A stretch of 64,000 bases of DNA from Hirsutella rhossiliensis (GCF_020360975.1 NW_025408669.1:7068001-7132000), one strand, 5' to 3'; shown: positions 44,176 through 56,869, counted from the stretch's first letter. Notes: generated by a model not told the origin, from the letters alone. Numbers and translations: made by a program.

Positions 44176-46461
44176 TATCCGGTAGATGAATCTCGACCCA
44201 ACCTACTCGCGGGTCCCTATCGCCTTTCTCGTTTCTCATCCGACACCCCCCGCCCTGATTTCTGTATCATGCAAAATTTCGCGTCGCCAACGACTTAGAG
44301 AAAGCCCCGCCTCGTGCGAGTTCTAAGCCTGCCTTATGTCGCTGGCCAAGATGAGATACTGTAGATTAGCTCCCGCGTAACGTGGACCTCGGGATGGCAG
44401 GACGGCTCTTACTCGACAGCCGAGGGATGTGTGTGAAGGTGTTGATGTACGTCTTTCTCAAGCCTCACGCGACTGCTAGTCCGGGGCTTAAGGCAACAAG
44501 TTTTGGGCTCTGGTGGCTGTTAAGTCAAATCAATCAACGAGGACTGGGCGCTGCGTTCTCGACTCCGTACGAAGCTAGATGAACAGGAAACTAAAGAGCT
44601 CCAGACTTATATTTGGACTATAGAGGTCAGGGGGCACGAACTTCCTCTAGTTAGGATACCAGGGGGGGACAGTACGGGATATTCAACATGTCCGTAGTGT
44701 TGAGAAAGGACGTGAAAATGCTGTCTTCGGTTACCTGGCGGGAAAACAGTACCTTGCAACAGTCCACCAGGCTGACAACAGCCGCGACTTCTCCGCTGGG
44801 AGACATGTCGATGGCTAATGGCGTTGGCCTTCAAAGCCTATATGACTGCAAGACGAAGGGTTGTGACCACTTGAGAGATGGAGGTCGACGATTGGAGCAG
44901 CCGTCGCATCTCATGAGTAATGCACGGCAAAAAGCTGAATCTGCACCGCTTTAGCCTACTCCGATCGAGAACCACTGCATGCTATGGTCACCAGTGGATA
45001 GGTCTAGGAGGCGATGGTAGGTGCCGCCCGTAAGATGTCGGACGCCAAATTTAACACGACGAAGTCAATAGGAAAGACGAACGCTCATGGGACGCTGCAG
45101 TGCGTCAAACAAGGTCGTCTCTGTAGCGAAACGACAATTCCGTAGAAGGAGGCTTGGGGGTAGGCAGAAATGAGACGGCGGGAGGGGGAAAAGCGAGAGA
45201 AGTCGAGTGTAAGTCGCCACGGCGCCCTACCCGAATCGGGATGCCACCAACCCCAGCGGGGACAGCAGCCTGTTCCAGAATACGGACAATACAAGAGGAA
45301 AAGAAAAATTTTCCCTCCTTGGACCCGCGCCTAAGCCGATTGGCCATCCCTGCGCCGGTTCCAGGATCCGAGTCAGATAAGGCCGTTCTCTTACTAAGTT
45401 TGTCATCGTCGTCTCCTTTCCTGAAGCGTAATGGCGCAGCAGCGGATGGGATTGGCTTTACATAAGGGAATTGCAGGTTTATGCAGATTCGTGCGGACGA
45501 GGGATGAGGAGGAGGGCAAGGGTTGAGGGGGGCTCCTCTTGGATTCCTCTCTGGCGGCCTGACATGCGCTGGAGAACATAGAGCACAAAGAAATGGCGGG
45601 CGGTTCCGAGTCCCCGGCAAGGCTTTTACTGGGGAACGCTGGAAAAAGGAAAAAAAACCGGATGTGATGCCGGCTCGGAGCTCGGGCCCGGCTCGGAGCG
45701 GCCAAGGCACGTGGCGGCATCGACGGCGCAATAAGACGGGCAAAGAAACGCGCAAACGCGTTCGACGGAAGCACTCGCCAATGCCACGTTCGCTCTCGTG
45801 TGTATGGATGCAAGTTGCGGATTCCGATCCTGCCTCCGTTGCACTGATGGAGCCACTGGGGCGCCGAGCCGACAGTGGACGGACGACCAGCCGGACGGAC
45901 GGAACGCTTCCATTTGTCTTCCCCTATCTTTCCTCCCATGGCCCCACGACAAAGATAGTCGCCGACCCCGTAATATACCACGTACGGTGGAAAAGGTCTC
46001 AGCAGACGACGCAGTATCTAGGGCATCTGGTCGCGATAGGGCATGCTCCGTATAATATGGGCCCCCCCCGTGGAGCCCGTCTCCTCCTGCTCCCGCCGTC
46101 GGATTTGTTATTAGCCTCCCGCACGCCCACACGCTCTTCGCGAAAACCTCGCTCGTTTGCACTCTGGGCGCGTGTCTCTGCTATTTACACATCTTTTGTG
46201 CTGTGTGCCGGTGGTTGTTTGAGCCTGATTGCCCTCGTCGGCTTCAAAGCGTCTGCACTCTCTCTCCGGCCCTCTTTTTCTGCGTTCCTCGGCCGTCTCT
46301 CGGACAACACGATCCTCAACAACAGTGATACAATAATTCCTAATAAGGAAGCACAAATTTCACCGAAAGAAGAACAAAAGAAAGAAACAGCCAAGCACCG
46401 TCCGAGACACGAACACGCCGCCTTGAGCCGGCGCCCCCGTACCCCCCCGGCCGCCTCTCCG
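44176..46461. other. Intergenic, permease upstream region
   Basis: About 2.3 kb. The first kilobase shows nothing recognisable. From about 46050 the sequence becomes pyrimidine-rich, then A-rich just before the permease start (46320-46390), as in a fungal promoter and leader. The open frame that extends upstream of the permease ATG has no family-like content. Confidence 0.45.
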
Positions 46462-48109
46462 ATGGCCGGCGAAAAAACACTCGACGCCAGCACCGCAAAT
46501 GCCGTGAAGACCGACCGACCGCCCTCGGCGGCGGCCCGGCCCGAGAAGCCCGCGCTGCACGATGTCGAGAACGGCCAGAACGACACGGGGCTCGACCGCG
46601 CCCTCAAGGGACGCCATCTCCAGTTCATCGCGATCGGCGGAACGATCGGCACCGGGCTGTTCCTGGGCATCGGCGGTGCGCTGGCCAAGGCGGGCCCTGC
46701 GTCGCTGCTGCTGGCCTTTATCTTTGTCGGGGCCGTTGTTTACTCGGTCATGACGGCGCTGGGCGAGATGGCGGCTTACATGCCCGTTACCGGTGCCTTT
46801 ACCGTCTACGCCTCGCGCTTTGTCGATCCGTCGCTGGGCTTCGCGATGGGCTTTATCTATTTGATGAGTTGGATCATCACGTTTGCTGTAAGCAGTCCCA
46901 GCTTTCTCGCCTGTTGAACTTCACCTCGTCACTCGGGACCGGGCTAATCTTCCTCGACAGCTCGAGTTGACGGCCGCGGGCCTCATCATCCAGTACTGGA
47001 ACGAGAGCCTCAACATCGGCATCTGGATCGCCGTCTTCTGGGCCGTCTTCACGGCGGCAAACTTCCTGCCCATCCGCTGGTTCGGCGAGCTCGAGATGTG
47101 GTTCTCGAGCATCAAGGTCGTCACCATAGTCGGCTTCATCATCTTCGCCCTCTGCGTCAACGCCGGCGCCGGCGAGCAGGGCTACATTGGCTTCAAGTAC
47201 TGGGTCACGCCCGGCGCCTTTGCCGAGCACCTGGTCGGCGGCGCCACGGGCAAGTTCGTCGGCTTCTGGGCCGTCCTCATCACCGCCGGCTTCTCATTTC
47301 AGGGGACCGAGCTGGTGGGAATCGGCGCGGGCGAGACGGAGAACCCGCGCAAGGAGATACCATCGGCGATCCGGTGGACGTACTGGGGCATCTTTGTGCT
47401 CTTCATCGCCACCGTCTTCTTTGTCGGCATCGACGTGCCCTTTGACGACGCCAACCTCAAGAGTACGTCGACCAACGCGTCGGCGTCTCCCCTCGTCATC
47501 GTGGCCAACCTGGCCGGCGTGCGCGTGCTGCCGCACATCATCAACGCGGTGTTGCTGACGGCAGTGCTGACGGCGGCCAACTCGGACGTCTACTCGAGCA
47601 GCCGCATCCTCATCGCCCTGGCCGACGAGGGCCACGCGCCGAGCTTCCTCAAGTCGACCAACCGCTTCGGCACGCCGCACTGGTCCGTCGCCGTGTGCGC
47701 CTCGTTTGGCCTGCTGGGCTTCCTCAACCTGTCCAAGGACGGCATCACCGTCTTCACCTGGCTGCTCAACATCACCGCCGTCGCCGGCTTCATCGTCTGG
47801 TCCCTCATCAACCTGTGCCACCTGCGCTTCATGCAGACGCTGGCCGCAAAGGGCATCTCGCGCGACGAGCTGCCCTACAAGGCGCCCCTGCAGCCGTATC
47901 TGTCGTGGTTTGGCTTCTTCTTCAACGTCTTGATCCTTCTGACCAGCGGCTTCACCGTCTTCATCGAGTGGAGCGTGAGCGACTTTTTCGCGTCGTACAT
48001 CAGTGTCATCATCTTTGTCTCCCTCTTTGTCGGGCACAAGCTCTTTTACCGCACAAAGGTGGTCAAGATTGCCGACATTGATCTCGGTTTGGGACGGTCG
48101 AGCATCTAG
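46462..48109 (+). CDS. Amino-acid permease (AAP/YAT family)
   Basis: Exons 46462-46887 and 46961-48109 give 524 residues. The intron (GTAAGC..CGACAG) joins IITFA to LELTAAG. The N-terminal 50 residues are hydrophilic. Twelve membrane segments follow, starting with the family signature IGGTIGTGLFLGIGGALAKA and LGEMAAYMPVTGAF. Further family words are FWAVLITAGFSFQGTELVGI (helix 6), GETENPRKEIPSAI and SRILIALADEGHAP. It is expected to be a plasma-membrane proton symporter for amino acids; the substrate range cannot be told. Start choice: the first ATG in the frame followed by a normal permease N-terminus. Confidence 0.92.
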
Positions 48110-49739
48110 TCCATCCTCTCCCCTCTTGATATTGCCCTCCCCTTCCTGGGCTTGTATTCTCATTGTACGTTTGTGAGTACATATATACACTAGTTAATTG
48201 AGTATTCCAGCTGAACGTGGAACTGTCTGTTCCTGGCCATTTGTTTCCTGTGCATGGGGGCATGTCCGCGCAAATCCCCCAAGAGCCACTCATGGGCGTG
48301 ATATACATCGCGCCCACCGCCTGGTAAAGCCCGCAATCATCACTGCCCTGAATCGTCCCATCTTTGGTGATGCCAGACGTCACCATACCTGCAATACGTC
48401 CTTCCATATCCCAAACACAGGCGTCTTGGGCTAACTGTCGTCGAGAAGCAGTCCGTCATAAGAACCGGGCTTCCGGCGACGTTTTTTGACGATTGGCCGC
48501 CGAGCAGACAATTTTCCGCAACCTTCCACGCGACAGACCGAGCAACGGACCGAGGGATGCGGCTGAAAAAGCTCGGTCAACCGCTGTCGTGGATCTTCTC
48601 GTACCTTTTGCGGCTGCCAAGTAGTGCGAGAGTTTGCCGCCACGTCCTTGATATCCCTGTCATTGATCTTCTCGGCATTCTTGGGGTCCTGGAGACCATT
48701 TCCCGAATGTGCGGCTCTTCGACCGACAACTTGTCTCGGGCACGTCCGGCAGGGGTTGTGTGCTGTAGGCATGTATGAATCATTTGCATGATTCTGAAGG
48801 CGGAAAATATTTCTTGTCTTCGTCTTGGTTTCGATATCACTCACCCCTTCGCGACGAGGGTTGTGGCCAGGTCTGTCCCTCCATCTCTTCGACGTCCTCG
48901 TATAATTCAGTGTTCCGCGAGAGACCTGAGGTGCGTCCGGCGGCCAATCCGTGTACTCGGTTCCGTTTCCAACCAGCCGGCTCTGCGTGGCGCTTTGTGA
49001 GCCCACACCAAACCTTGAACCACCACAGGTGAAATGAGTGACTTGGGCGTAGCATGTTCCAGGGCTTGTCCGAAGACCCAGGATGCGCACGCAGGCTTGA
49101 GGGGGTGGTGCCAGGGGGCAAGCTCTACGCAACGCTGGCATTTGGGCACGATCCGCGAGCCGAGATATAAAGTAGACGATGAATGCCAGCCGATTCTATC
49201 GTCTGTCGATCTCCTTCAACGCAGCGTTGGCCTCAGGGCGTCTCGTAAATGTTGCCGCCCAGCCGAATGGTCCCTTGGCGTCAGCGCCAAACCTCGAGGA
49301 TGCCATGTCGTGGTCCTTGCAGCAACACCCATGGGACGACCAGTAGGCCCCAGCGGCCGAGGAGCTCCGTGCCACCTCCACCAGCGTCTCCTGCAGAGAG
49401 CCATCGAAAGTCCTAGCAGCCATGTCGGGCGCCGTTATCAACAAAGGTGTATTGTTGGTTTGGCAGAGCTCCGCTGTATATCGCCATTCAGGCTCGAGAT
49501 TTGATGCCTATCAGTAGACGTTGTCTGCCTCGCGTGTAACGTGTGCTACATTAATCGGCTCGCCGAGCCTCCATCGATTAGGAATCTCCTATATGTTCTC
49601 GTGCCTAACTCGCGCGGCCTTGTCCGGGTTGGCCATAAGAAACCGTGCGAGGGCCGAGTAAAACAAGCCCTCCCGGTAGATCACAGGGCTGTTTCTCACC
49701 CCCGCAGGCACACGGAGCCGGGGGTACTAATAGCAGCTC
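48110..49739. other. Unassigned stretch after the permease
   Basis: About 1.6 kb with short overlapping frames on both strands and no recognised protein. A minus-strand frame at 49444-49196 (MLITAPDMAARTFDGSLQET) could be part of a decayed gene, but nothing supports it further. Confidence 0.35.
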
Positions 49740-50540
49740 TAACCTAGCTGCGAACGAGTAATCTTGTAGGCGCAGATCGAACGAGCTTCACCAGTGATGC
49801 CGGGGTCAATCGCGCCCTCTGCCATCAGGGTGGTGGCGTACCTCTCTGCGTTTCTAGCACCTATAGACGCGTCGAAAAAGTGCCTGGTGGTGATCAGACC
49901 GGCGGAGAAGCACTTGCCCACGCGTTGGAGTATGAGCGAGTAGTTCCGGCACCGCCGCGACGTTGGGAAGGATAGCGTATTGTAGTGCCGTCTGAAACCC
50001 GCTCATCTTTTTCTGCCAGCCGACGACGACGTGGCCGCCTCAGCTGGTCCTGGGGTTCCTCAAGCTTCGCCCGGTGCCGGTCTTTCGTCTCGGGGAACTG
50101 GGCCAGCCACCGTGTGATGTGTTCTCGCAGTAGATGCCTGTTCACGTATACCACGTAACTGTTGCCAAGTGTCCGACTTGCGGATAGTACGGCCCATTTG
50201 CGCGGCTGTCCAGTAGATGAAGACGCTGGCGTTGTCTCCCCCGGGGCCCGGCATGGTCAAGTACTACTCGAACTCGGACATCGTGAGACCATGCCGGGCC
50301 GCAGTATTGACCAGCGCACAGTACATTGTGCCGATAGCGGTGTCTTGAATTGGCAAAAGACTGGCGAAATGGTTGAACCCAGCTTGTAGACATAGCAAGA
50401 GCTCCTCGACCTCCATACATGATGACGGCTGGCCAAGCATCCAGCGTGTAGGCTGCCCACCGGGTTCGAGTGTCCTGTCTGCTCAAGAATCACTCGCGTC
50501 GTTGATCGTCATGATGGTGCTATTCCGGAAGGCCATGAAT
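49740..50540 (-). pseudogene. Possible coding relic, family unknown
   Basis: Minus-strand words that look protein-like occur in changing frames: MATDAFMAFRNSTIMTINDA at 50533, AIGTMYCALVNTAARHGLTM near 50310, MPGPGGDNASVFIYW near 50255, YVNRHLLREHITRWLAQFPE near 50150, and RHFFDASIGARNAERYATTL near 49885 before a stop at 49739. Stops interrupt it repeatedly. I cannot name a family and chance is possible. Confidence 0.3.
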
Positions 50541-52957
50541 GCATCCGTTGCCATCGTCTAGGGTGGGAGGCCAGATGCCGCTGCATAGCTTGTGGAGTGA
50601 CTGTGATGGAGAGCTGGCCGCAATGAGTGTTCGTGCCAAGGCTGAATCGTTCATAAGAGTCCAGGTTGGCCGACTGCAGACTGCACCATCTTGTTTTGCG
50701 GTGGGAGCGCGATCGGGACTCCGCAGCTGTATGGTAAAAGGGGACAAGGGAGAGAGATCAGTTGTGTGGTGAGGGAGGTTTAAATATGTGGCACAGCTGG
50801 TTTGGATGCCCTGATACCAAGGCAAACAGGGCCTGGGCTGTCAGATTGACCCATGCGGGAGAGAGAGTAGGGCAAGAAGAAGACAGGAGGCAGATAACCG
50901 TCATGGGACCAATTGATATGCTGGTCAGGCTGTCGTCTGTGAATCACGTCAACATGCGCCGTCGGCGTTTGCATCTCGTCCCCACGCGGCCCTCTTGTCA
51001 TTGTTTGTGTGACCGCACAAAGACCCCGGGTGAAAGTGACGTCAGCCAGGGCAATTGCTCTCAATGTCGTGCTTGAAGCATCACTGGAAATCGGGTCTGG
51101 AATCCTCTCCGGGTCCGGCGCGGGCCCGGCTGTTTGTGAAGGCGCCGAGATGTGACAATTATGGGTTCCAGGCTTCTGGCTTGCAGAAAAGAGGTTTGAG
51201 GGCGTGTGAGGAGATATCCAAGTGAACTTAATTCTATTCAGGCTACGTAAACGTCGACAGAAGTCCCATTCAATACATGATCGTCTACCTGGTTGCGGCG
51301 ACGACTGTATACATACAAGATGATTTTGGTGGTTGAAAGCAAGAGACGGTTCGTGACGTTCGTAAAAGCATAGCCAAGAGATTGTAACTGACATCAGACA
51401 AGCAGTGTTGCAGTCATGGGTTCCATATGAGCATGCTGGACGTTTGGACGCAACGCTGAAGCTTCTGGTGATAAGCAGCACGGCCGGCACAATGCAACAC
51501 GCAACGTCAATGTACTCGGCACATTGTGAATAAAGGTTACATGAGTGTGCCGAGTGTGCGTCTACCTGCACCATTGACGCATGGCCTCTCGGGCTGCGAG
51601 AACCGAGAGGCATGGCCTGCTTTTGCTCGCATGGTGATTACCTTTCCCATAAATAACCCTCTGCAATTCCAGTCCCAGCAGACATCTATCGTCCTTTCAA
51701 GCCTGCGGTGACCGCGTCTGCCTTGGGAGCATGTGCCTGCGCCGGTATCAATGGGGCAATTTCACATGCCAGCCAAGGGGCCTCTCGCGATTTTATCCCT
51801 GCTCCGGGGTGGGTTATCAACCCTGGTCGGGGTGGGTTTTCCCCTGGTTATAAACCGCCGTGTGGCGTGCTCCCCTGCGAAAAATGACTCTCCCTGGTCC
51901 TGGAGGGACGAGTCAAGAATGTTGAATCGATGCCAAGACGCAGCAGCGCTACAGCATGACAGCAGCGAGAGATCTGTGGGTACTATACGTCGTACCCACT
52001 GGTTCACCGACACTTGTTGGTTGAGCAGTTGTTGAGTCTGACAGCCGCGGCCCGGTTGTGACGAGTGAAGGTGATGGAGCTTCCTCGTTGCCCTCGACGG
52101 AGCCTGTGCACCGCCAGTGTGTGAGAGCGGGTTGCGCAGTCCACCTTTGTCAGTCCTCTGATTACTCTCAGTCTCCCTCCCCAACGTGATCACTTTCCGC
52201 CTTTGGGCATCGTAGATATTACGGCCTGTGGCTTGAGACGGATGGAGTGGCGTACAGCCAACATAACCCCGGACCGGGGGGAAGGGGGCTCTCCAGAGGC
52301 CGAGAGGGCCAATGACCGTCGAGCCAACTGCATACGGATGGATCTGCAGGGCCCCGGAATAGTGACAAGACAAGTGGCATAAAAAAAAAGAGTTCACGCA
52401 CGGCTGGAGAGCTTCGACTGTCGCGCGCACAACTTGAACCTGACATTGAAAAGGGGACGGACAAGACTCGGGCAGCAAACAACTGGCGAGCTTCCCCCGA
52501 GCACAAACAACTTCCGTCTCGCCTGGTCGAGGGTGAATGGAGCGGAGACCGGGCCTTTGTCGTTGTCGTCGCTGTCGAAGCTCGTGTCCTCGCATCATCT
52601 CCATCCAGAGGCAGTAATCATTGACCCGGCGCGCCGCGTTATCCTTTTCTCTGCTTCTCTCTCCGGCATCGTCGGTCGGTGTCTGATTCTGGGGCATATC
52701 GACTTATACATGAGATCTGGTGCCGTGGCTGAACTCTCCTTCTTCACCGTCCTCGAAACGCGCGCCTCCAACCCTTCCGAACCTCTCGAGAAGCTTCGAC
52801 GCGGCCTGGCAGACGTGCTGGCCGAATAAACTGATTACCATCTCTCACAACTCTCTCCCCACGCCCGTCGAAGCGTCGTCCATCCATTATCCATAGGCAG
52901 AGCCGACCCCCGAACCCTCCTCGATCCGATATCGCCCCCCCCTCCTCCAACAACGTC
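50541..52957. other. Intergenic, reductase upstream region
   Basis: About 2.4 kb. Long frames on the minus strand (51613-50780 and 52697-51762) have no recognised content. A run of nine A lies near 52382. The stretch from 52640 to 52957 is C/T-rich and is probably the promoter and leader of the reductase gene. Confidence 0.4.
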
Positions 52958-55900
52958 ATGGCCGTCATAGACACGACCAAGGACCTGGCCGCCCTGTTCG
53001 TGCAGCAGGCGCAGGCAACCCCCGACGCCGTCGCCCTCGAGGACGAGAAGCGCACGCTGACGTACGCCGAGCTCGACCGCGAGACATGGGCCCTCGGCGA
53101 GCTGCTGCGCCAGCACGGCGTCGGCCGCGAGCACCTCGTCGGCGTCCTCATGGGCCGCAGCGCAGACTATGTCATTGCCTGCCTGGCCGCGCTGCGGGCC
53201 GGCGGCGCCTTCCTCGTCCTCGAGATGGCCTATCCGCCGGGCCTGCTGCGGGACGTCATCGACGATGCCAAGCCGACCGTCATCGTCACGCAGAGCGCCC
53301 TGGCCGGCAACATCAAGGGCAACAACGTGCCGGTCCTCGTGGTTGACCAGCCGCTGCCGCCGCCGCCGGCGGGGTCCGCGCTCGAGGAGCTCAAGCCGCC
53401 GCTGCCGGACGACGAGGACGTCGAGCGCCTCGCCTTCGTCTCGTACTCGTCGGGCACCACGGGCCAGCCCAAGGGCATTGCCAACCCGCACCGCGCCGCC
53501 GTGCTGTCCTACGACGCGCGCTTCCGCCTGCGTGATCTGGGGCCCGGAGACCGCGTCGCGTGCAACGTCTTCTTCGTCTGGGAGATGCTGCGGCCGCTGC
53601 TCCGCGGCGCCACGGCCGTCGCGGTCCCCGACGCCGCCAGCTACGACCCCGTGGCCCTTGTCGACCTGCTGGCCGCGCGCCGCATCACCGACACGCTCAT
53701 GACGCCGACGCTGCTGTCCACGGTGCTCGCGCGCCACCCGGCCGCCGGCGCGCTGGCCGAGCAGCTGCCGGGCCTGCGGTCGCTGTGGCTCAACGGCGAG
53801 GTGGTGCCGACGGAGCTGGCCGCGCGCGCCGGCGCCGCGCTGCCGCACACGGCCCTGTTCAACGTCTACAGCGCCAGCGAGACGCACGAGGTGGCGGCCG
53901 GCGACATCGGCGGCTGCCTCGGCGCGGGCGGCCCCGCCGACGCCGAGCCCGGCGGCGTGTGCCCCGTGGGCCCGCCGCTGGACCCGGAGCACACGTACAT
54001 CCTCGACGAGGCCGGCAACCGCGTCGGCGTCGGCGAGGTGGGCGAGCTGTACGTCGGCGGCGACATGCTGGCGCGCGGCTACCTCAACCTGCCCGAGACG
54101 ACGGCGCGGGCCTTCCAGATGGACCCCTTCGACGCCCGGCCCGGGGCCCGCATGTACCGGACCGGCGACCTGGCCCGGCTGCGGCCGTCGGGCCGGCTCG
54201 AGATCCGCGGCCGCGTGGGCGGCATGATCAAGACGCGCGGCTACACGGTGCAGCCGGCGGCCGTCGAGGCCACCATGATGCGCCATCTGGCGGTGCGCGA
54301 CTGCGTGCTCGTGGCCCGCGGCGAGGGCCTGGGCCGGCAGCTCGTCGCCTACGTGGTGCCCGACGCCCGCGACGCCGAGCGCAACCGCACCGTCGTCGTC
54401 GTCGACGAGTCCGGCTACAGCCCCGTGGCCCGCCGCGCGCTGTCGGAGCACCTGGCCCACTACATGATCCCCTCGCTCTGGGTCGAGCTCGACGAGCTGC
54501 CGACGCACAGCGTCTCGGGCAAGACGGACCACAAGGCCCTGCCGCCGCCGCCGACGCCGCGGACGCCCGCCGTGACGCAGGCGCGCGAGCACGACACCAA
54601 GATCACCGTCGACGCCATCGTCAAGATGTGGGCGGCCTCGCTCAACATCCCGGCCGCCGCCATCTCGCCGCGGCACAGCTTCTTCGACCTCGGCGGCCAC
54701 TCGCTGGTCCTCGCCGACCTCGCCGGCCGCCTGACACGCGCCTTCGGCTTCCCCGTGCCGCTGGCGCCCCTGGCCGGCTCCCCGACCCTCGACGGCCACC
54801 TCGCCGCCGTCCGCGCCGCCCGCGACGGCCACACGGCCGCCGTCCAGGCCGACCTGCCGGCCGTCCTCGCCGCCGACTGCGCGCTGCCCGAGGACGTGCG
54901 CGCCGCCGGCCCCACGCCCATGCGCCGCCTCGACGAGGCCGACACGGTGCTGCTGACGGGCACCACGGGCTACCTGGGCGCCTTCCTGCTCAAGGCCATC
55001 CTCGAGAGCACGGCGGCGCGCGTGCTGTGCCTGGTGCGCTTCACGGAGCCGTCGGGCGACGCGCGGCCGGCCGGCATGGCGCGCATCCGCAAGAACCTCA
55101 TCGACCTGGGCATCTGGGACGACGCCATGCTGGACCGCATGGAGATTGTGCCCGGCAACCTGGCGCGCAACCGGCTGGGCCTGTCGCCCGAGGCCTTTGA
55201 CGAGCTGGCCTCGCGCGTCCACGTCGTTGTCCACGCCGCCGCCACCGTCAACCTCGTCTACCCCTATGCCGCGCTGCGCAGCGCAAACGTCGGCGGCACC
55301 CGCGAGATCCTCCGGCTGGCGGCCCGCGGCGGCGCCACGGTCCACCACGTGTCGACCAACGGCGTGCTGCCGCCCTCGGCCGAGGGCTGGACCGAGGAGG
55401 CCATGCTCGACATCGCCGCCGTGCCCGACAAGCTGGCCGACGGCTACGGCCAGACCAAGTGGGTGGCCGAGACGCTCGTCTACGAGGCCGGCCGCCGCGG
55501 CATCCCCGTCCGCGTCTACCGGCCCGGCACCATCAGCGGCCACAGCGTCACGGGCTCGACAAACACCTACGACCTGCTCAACGCCATCATCGTCGAGTCG
55601 CTGCACCTGGGCTTCGCCCCCAAGGTCGACGGCTGGCTGGCCGAGATGACGCCCGTCGACTTCGTCAGCAAGGCCATCGTCGCCCTCGCCAGCCACCCGG
55701 ACCCGGACCCGGACCGGCGCCTCTACCACGTCGGCGACCCCAAGCCCGTCACCGCCGACGAGGTCTTCGACAGCCTCGCCGCCCTGGGCTACCCGACCGA
55801 GAAGCTGCCGTGGGCCGACTGGGTGGCCCTGTGGACCGAGCGGCGCGGCGCCAGGGGCGGCGACGACCCCTTTACCGTCGACATTCTCCGCGGCGGCATG

Positions 55901-56869
55901 CCCACCGTCGACACCCTGCGCTGCGTCACCGTCCTCAACGACGCCGCCACCCGCCCTGCCCTCGAGCAGTGCGGCCTCGAGCGGCCCAAGATTGACGCCG
56001 CCCTGTGGGAGACGTACGCCCGCCACTTTTACGCCAGGGGCTGGCTGCCGCACCCGCCTCGCCGCCTCAACCGGGCCAACGGCGTGCTCCCCGGCGTCAA
56101 CGGCATCGCCGCTGCTCGCAAGGGCCGCCTCGCCGGCAAGGTCGCCGTCGTGACGGGCGCGTCGTCGGGCATGGGCGCCGCCGTGGCCTCGCAGCTCGCC
56201 GCCGAGGGCGCCCACGTGGTCCTCGCCGCCCGGCGCCGCGACGCCCTCGACGCCGTCAAGGCCGACATCCTCCGGTCGCGGCCCGGCGGCAAGATCGTGG
56301 CGCGGCCGACCGACGTGACCAGCCGCGAGCAGGTCGAGGCGCTGATGCGCACGACGACGGAGACGCTGGGCGCCATCGACGTGCTCGTCGTCTGCGCCGG
56401 CGTCATGTACTTCACCATGATGGCCAACGCCCAGGCCGACGAGTGGGAGCGCACCGTCGACGTCAACTGCAAGGGCCTGCTGCACTGCCTGGCGTCTACG
56501 GTGCCGGGCTTTGTGCGCCGCGGCCGCGGCCACATTGTCGCCATCTCGTCCGACGCCGGCCGCAAGGTCTTCCCCGGCCTCGGCGTCTACTCGGGCTCCA
56601 AGTTCTTCATCGAGGCCACCCTGCAGGCCCTGCGCCTCGAGACGGCCGGCTCCGGCCTGCGCGTCACCTCGGTCCAGCCGGGCAACGTCAACACGGACCT
56701 GCTCGGCCTGTCGACCGACGCCGAGGCGCTGAAAAAGTACGGCGAGCCGACGGGCGCAAAGGTCCTCGACGCCCACGACGTGGCCTCGGCCATCATGTTT
56801 GCCCTGCTGCAGCCCGAGCACGTGGGCGTCAACGAGGTCCTCATCGAGCCTCGCGAGGAGCCCGCCTAG
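52958..56869 (+). CDS. NRPS-like A-T-R-SDR reductase, glycine betaine reductase type
   Basis: A single exon of 1,303 residues. An adenylation domain (about 10-500) has core SYSSGTTGQPKG at 162-173 and YRTGDLARLRPSGRLEIRGR near 405. A carrier domain (about 548-615) has FFDLGGHSL with the phosphopantetheine serine at S582. A thioester-reductase domain (about 660-1040) has TGTTGYLG and catalytic Y830/K834 (GYGQTKW). A second short-chain reductase domain (about 1060-1300) has TGASSGMG at 1066-1073 and Y1211/K1215. This order matches the fungal ATRR enzyme, which reduces glycine betaine to choline by way of betaine aldehyde. Where ordinary amino-acid-activating domains have the FDxSVWE aspartate, this one reads NVFFVWE, with V204 in its place, as expected for a substrate without a free amine. 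The gene is unusually GC-rich, so long antisense frames occur. No cluster genes flank it, which fits primary metabolism. Confidence 0.87.
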   Translation: MAVIDTTKDLAALFVQQAQATPDAVALEDEKRTLTYAELDRETWALGELLRQHGVGREHLVGVLMGRSADYVIACLAALRAGGAFLVLEMAYPPGLLRDVIDDAKPTVIVTQSALAGNIKGNNVPVLVVDQPLPPPPAGSALEELKPPLPDDEDVERLAFVSYSSGTTGQPKGIANPHRAAVLSYDARFRLRDLGPGDRVACNVFFVWEMLRPLLRGATAVAVPDAASYDPVALVDLLAARRITDTLMTPTLLSTVLARHPAAGALAEQLPGLRSLWLNGEVVPTELAARAGAALPHTALFNVYSASETHEVAAGDIGGCLGAGGPADAEPGGVCPVGPPLDPEHTYILDEAGNRVGVGEVGELYVGGDMLARGYLNLPETTARAFQMDPFDARPGARMYRTGDLARLRPSGRLEIRGRVGGMIKTRGYTVQPAAVEATMMRHLAVRDCVLVARGEGLGRQLVAYVVPDARDAERNRTVVVVDESGYSPVARRALSEHLAHYMIPSLWVELDELPTHSVSGKTDHKALPPPPTPRTPAVTQAREHDTKITVDAIVKMWAASLNIPAAAISPRHSFFDLGGHSLVLADLAGRLTRAFGFPVPLAPLAGSPTLDGHLAAVRAARDGHTAAVQADLPAVLAADCALPEDVRAAGPTPMRRLDEADTVLLTGTTGYLGAFLLKAILESTAARVLCLVRFTEPSGDARPAGMARIRKNLIDLGIWDDAMLDRMEIVPGNLARNRLGLSPEAFDELASRVHVVVHAAATVNLVYPYAALRSANVGGTREILRLAARGGATVHHVSTNGVLPPSAEGWTEEAMLDIAAVPDKLADGYGQTKWVAETLVYEAGRRGIPVRVYRPGTISGHSVTGSTNTYDLLNAIIVESLHLGFAPKVDGWLAEMTPVDFVSKAIVALASHPDPDPDRRLYHVGDPKPVTADEVFDSLAALGYPTEKLPWADWVALWTERRGARGGDDPFTVDILRGGMPTVDTLRCVTVLNDAATRPALEQCGLERPKIDAALWETYARHFYARGWLPHPPRRLNRANGVLPGVNGIAAARKGRLAGKVAVVTGASSGMGAAVASQLAAEGAHVVLAARRRDALDAVKADILRSRPGGKIVARPTDVTSREQVEALMRTTTETLGAIDVLVVCAGVMYFTMMANAQADEWERTVDVNCKGLLHCLASTVPGFVRRGRGHIVAISSDAGRKVFPGLGVYSGSKFFIEATLQALRLETAGSGLRVTSVQPGNVNTDLLGLSTDAEALKKYGEPTGAKVLDAHDVASAIMFALLQPEHVGVNEVLIEPREEPA

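Noticed and set aside
53560..55200. 546-codon frame in another plus-strand frame of the reductase
   Set aside because: Arg/Gly/Pro/Ala-only translation caused by codon bias.
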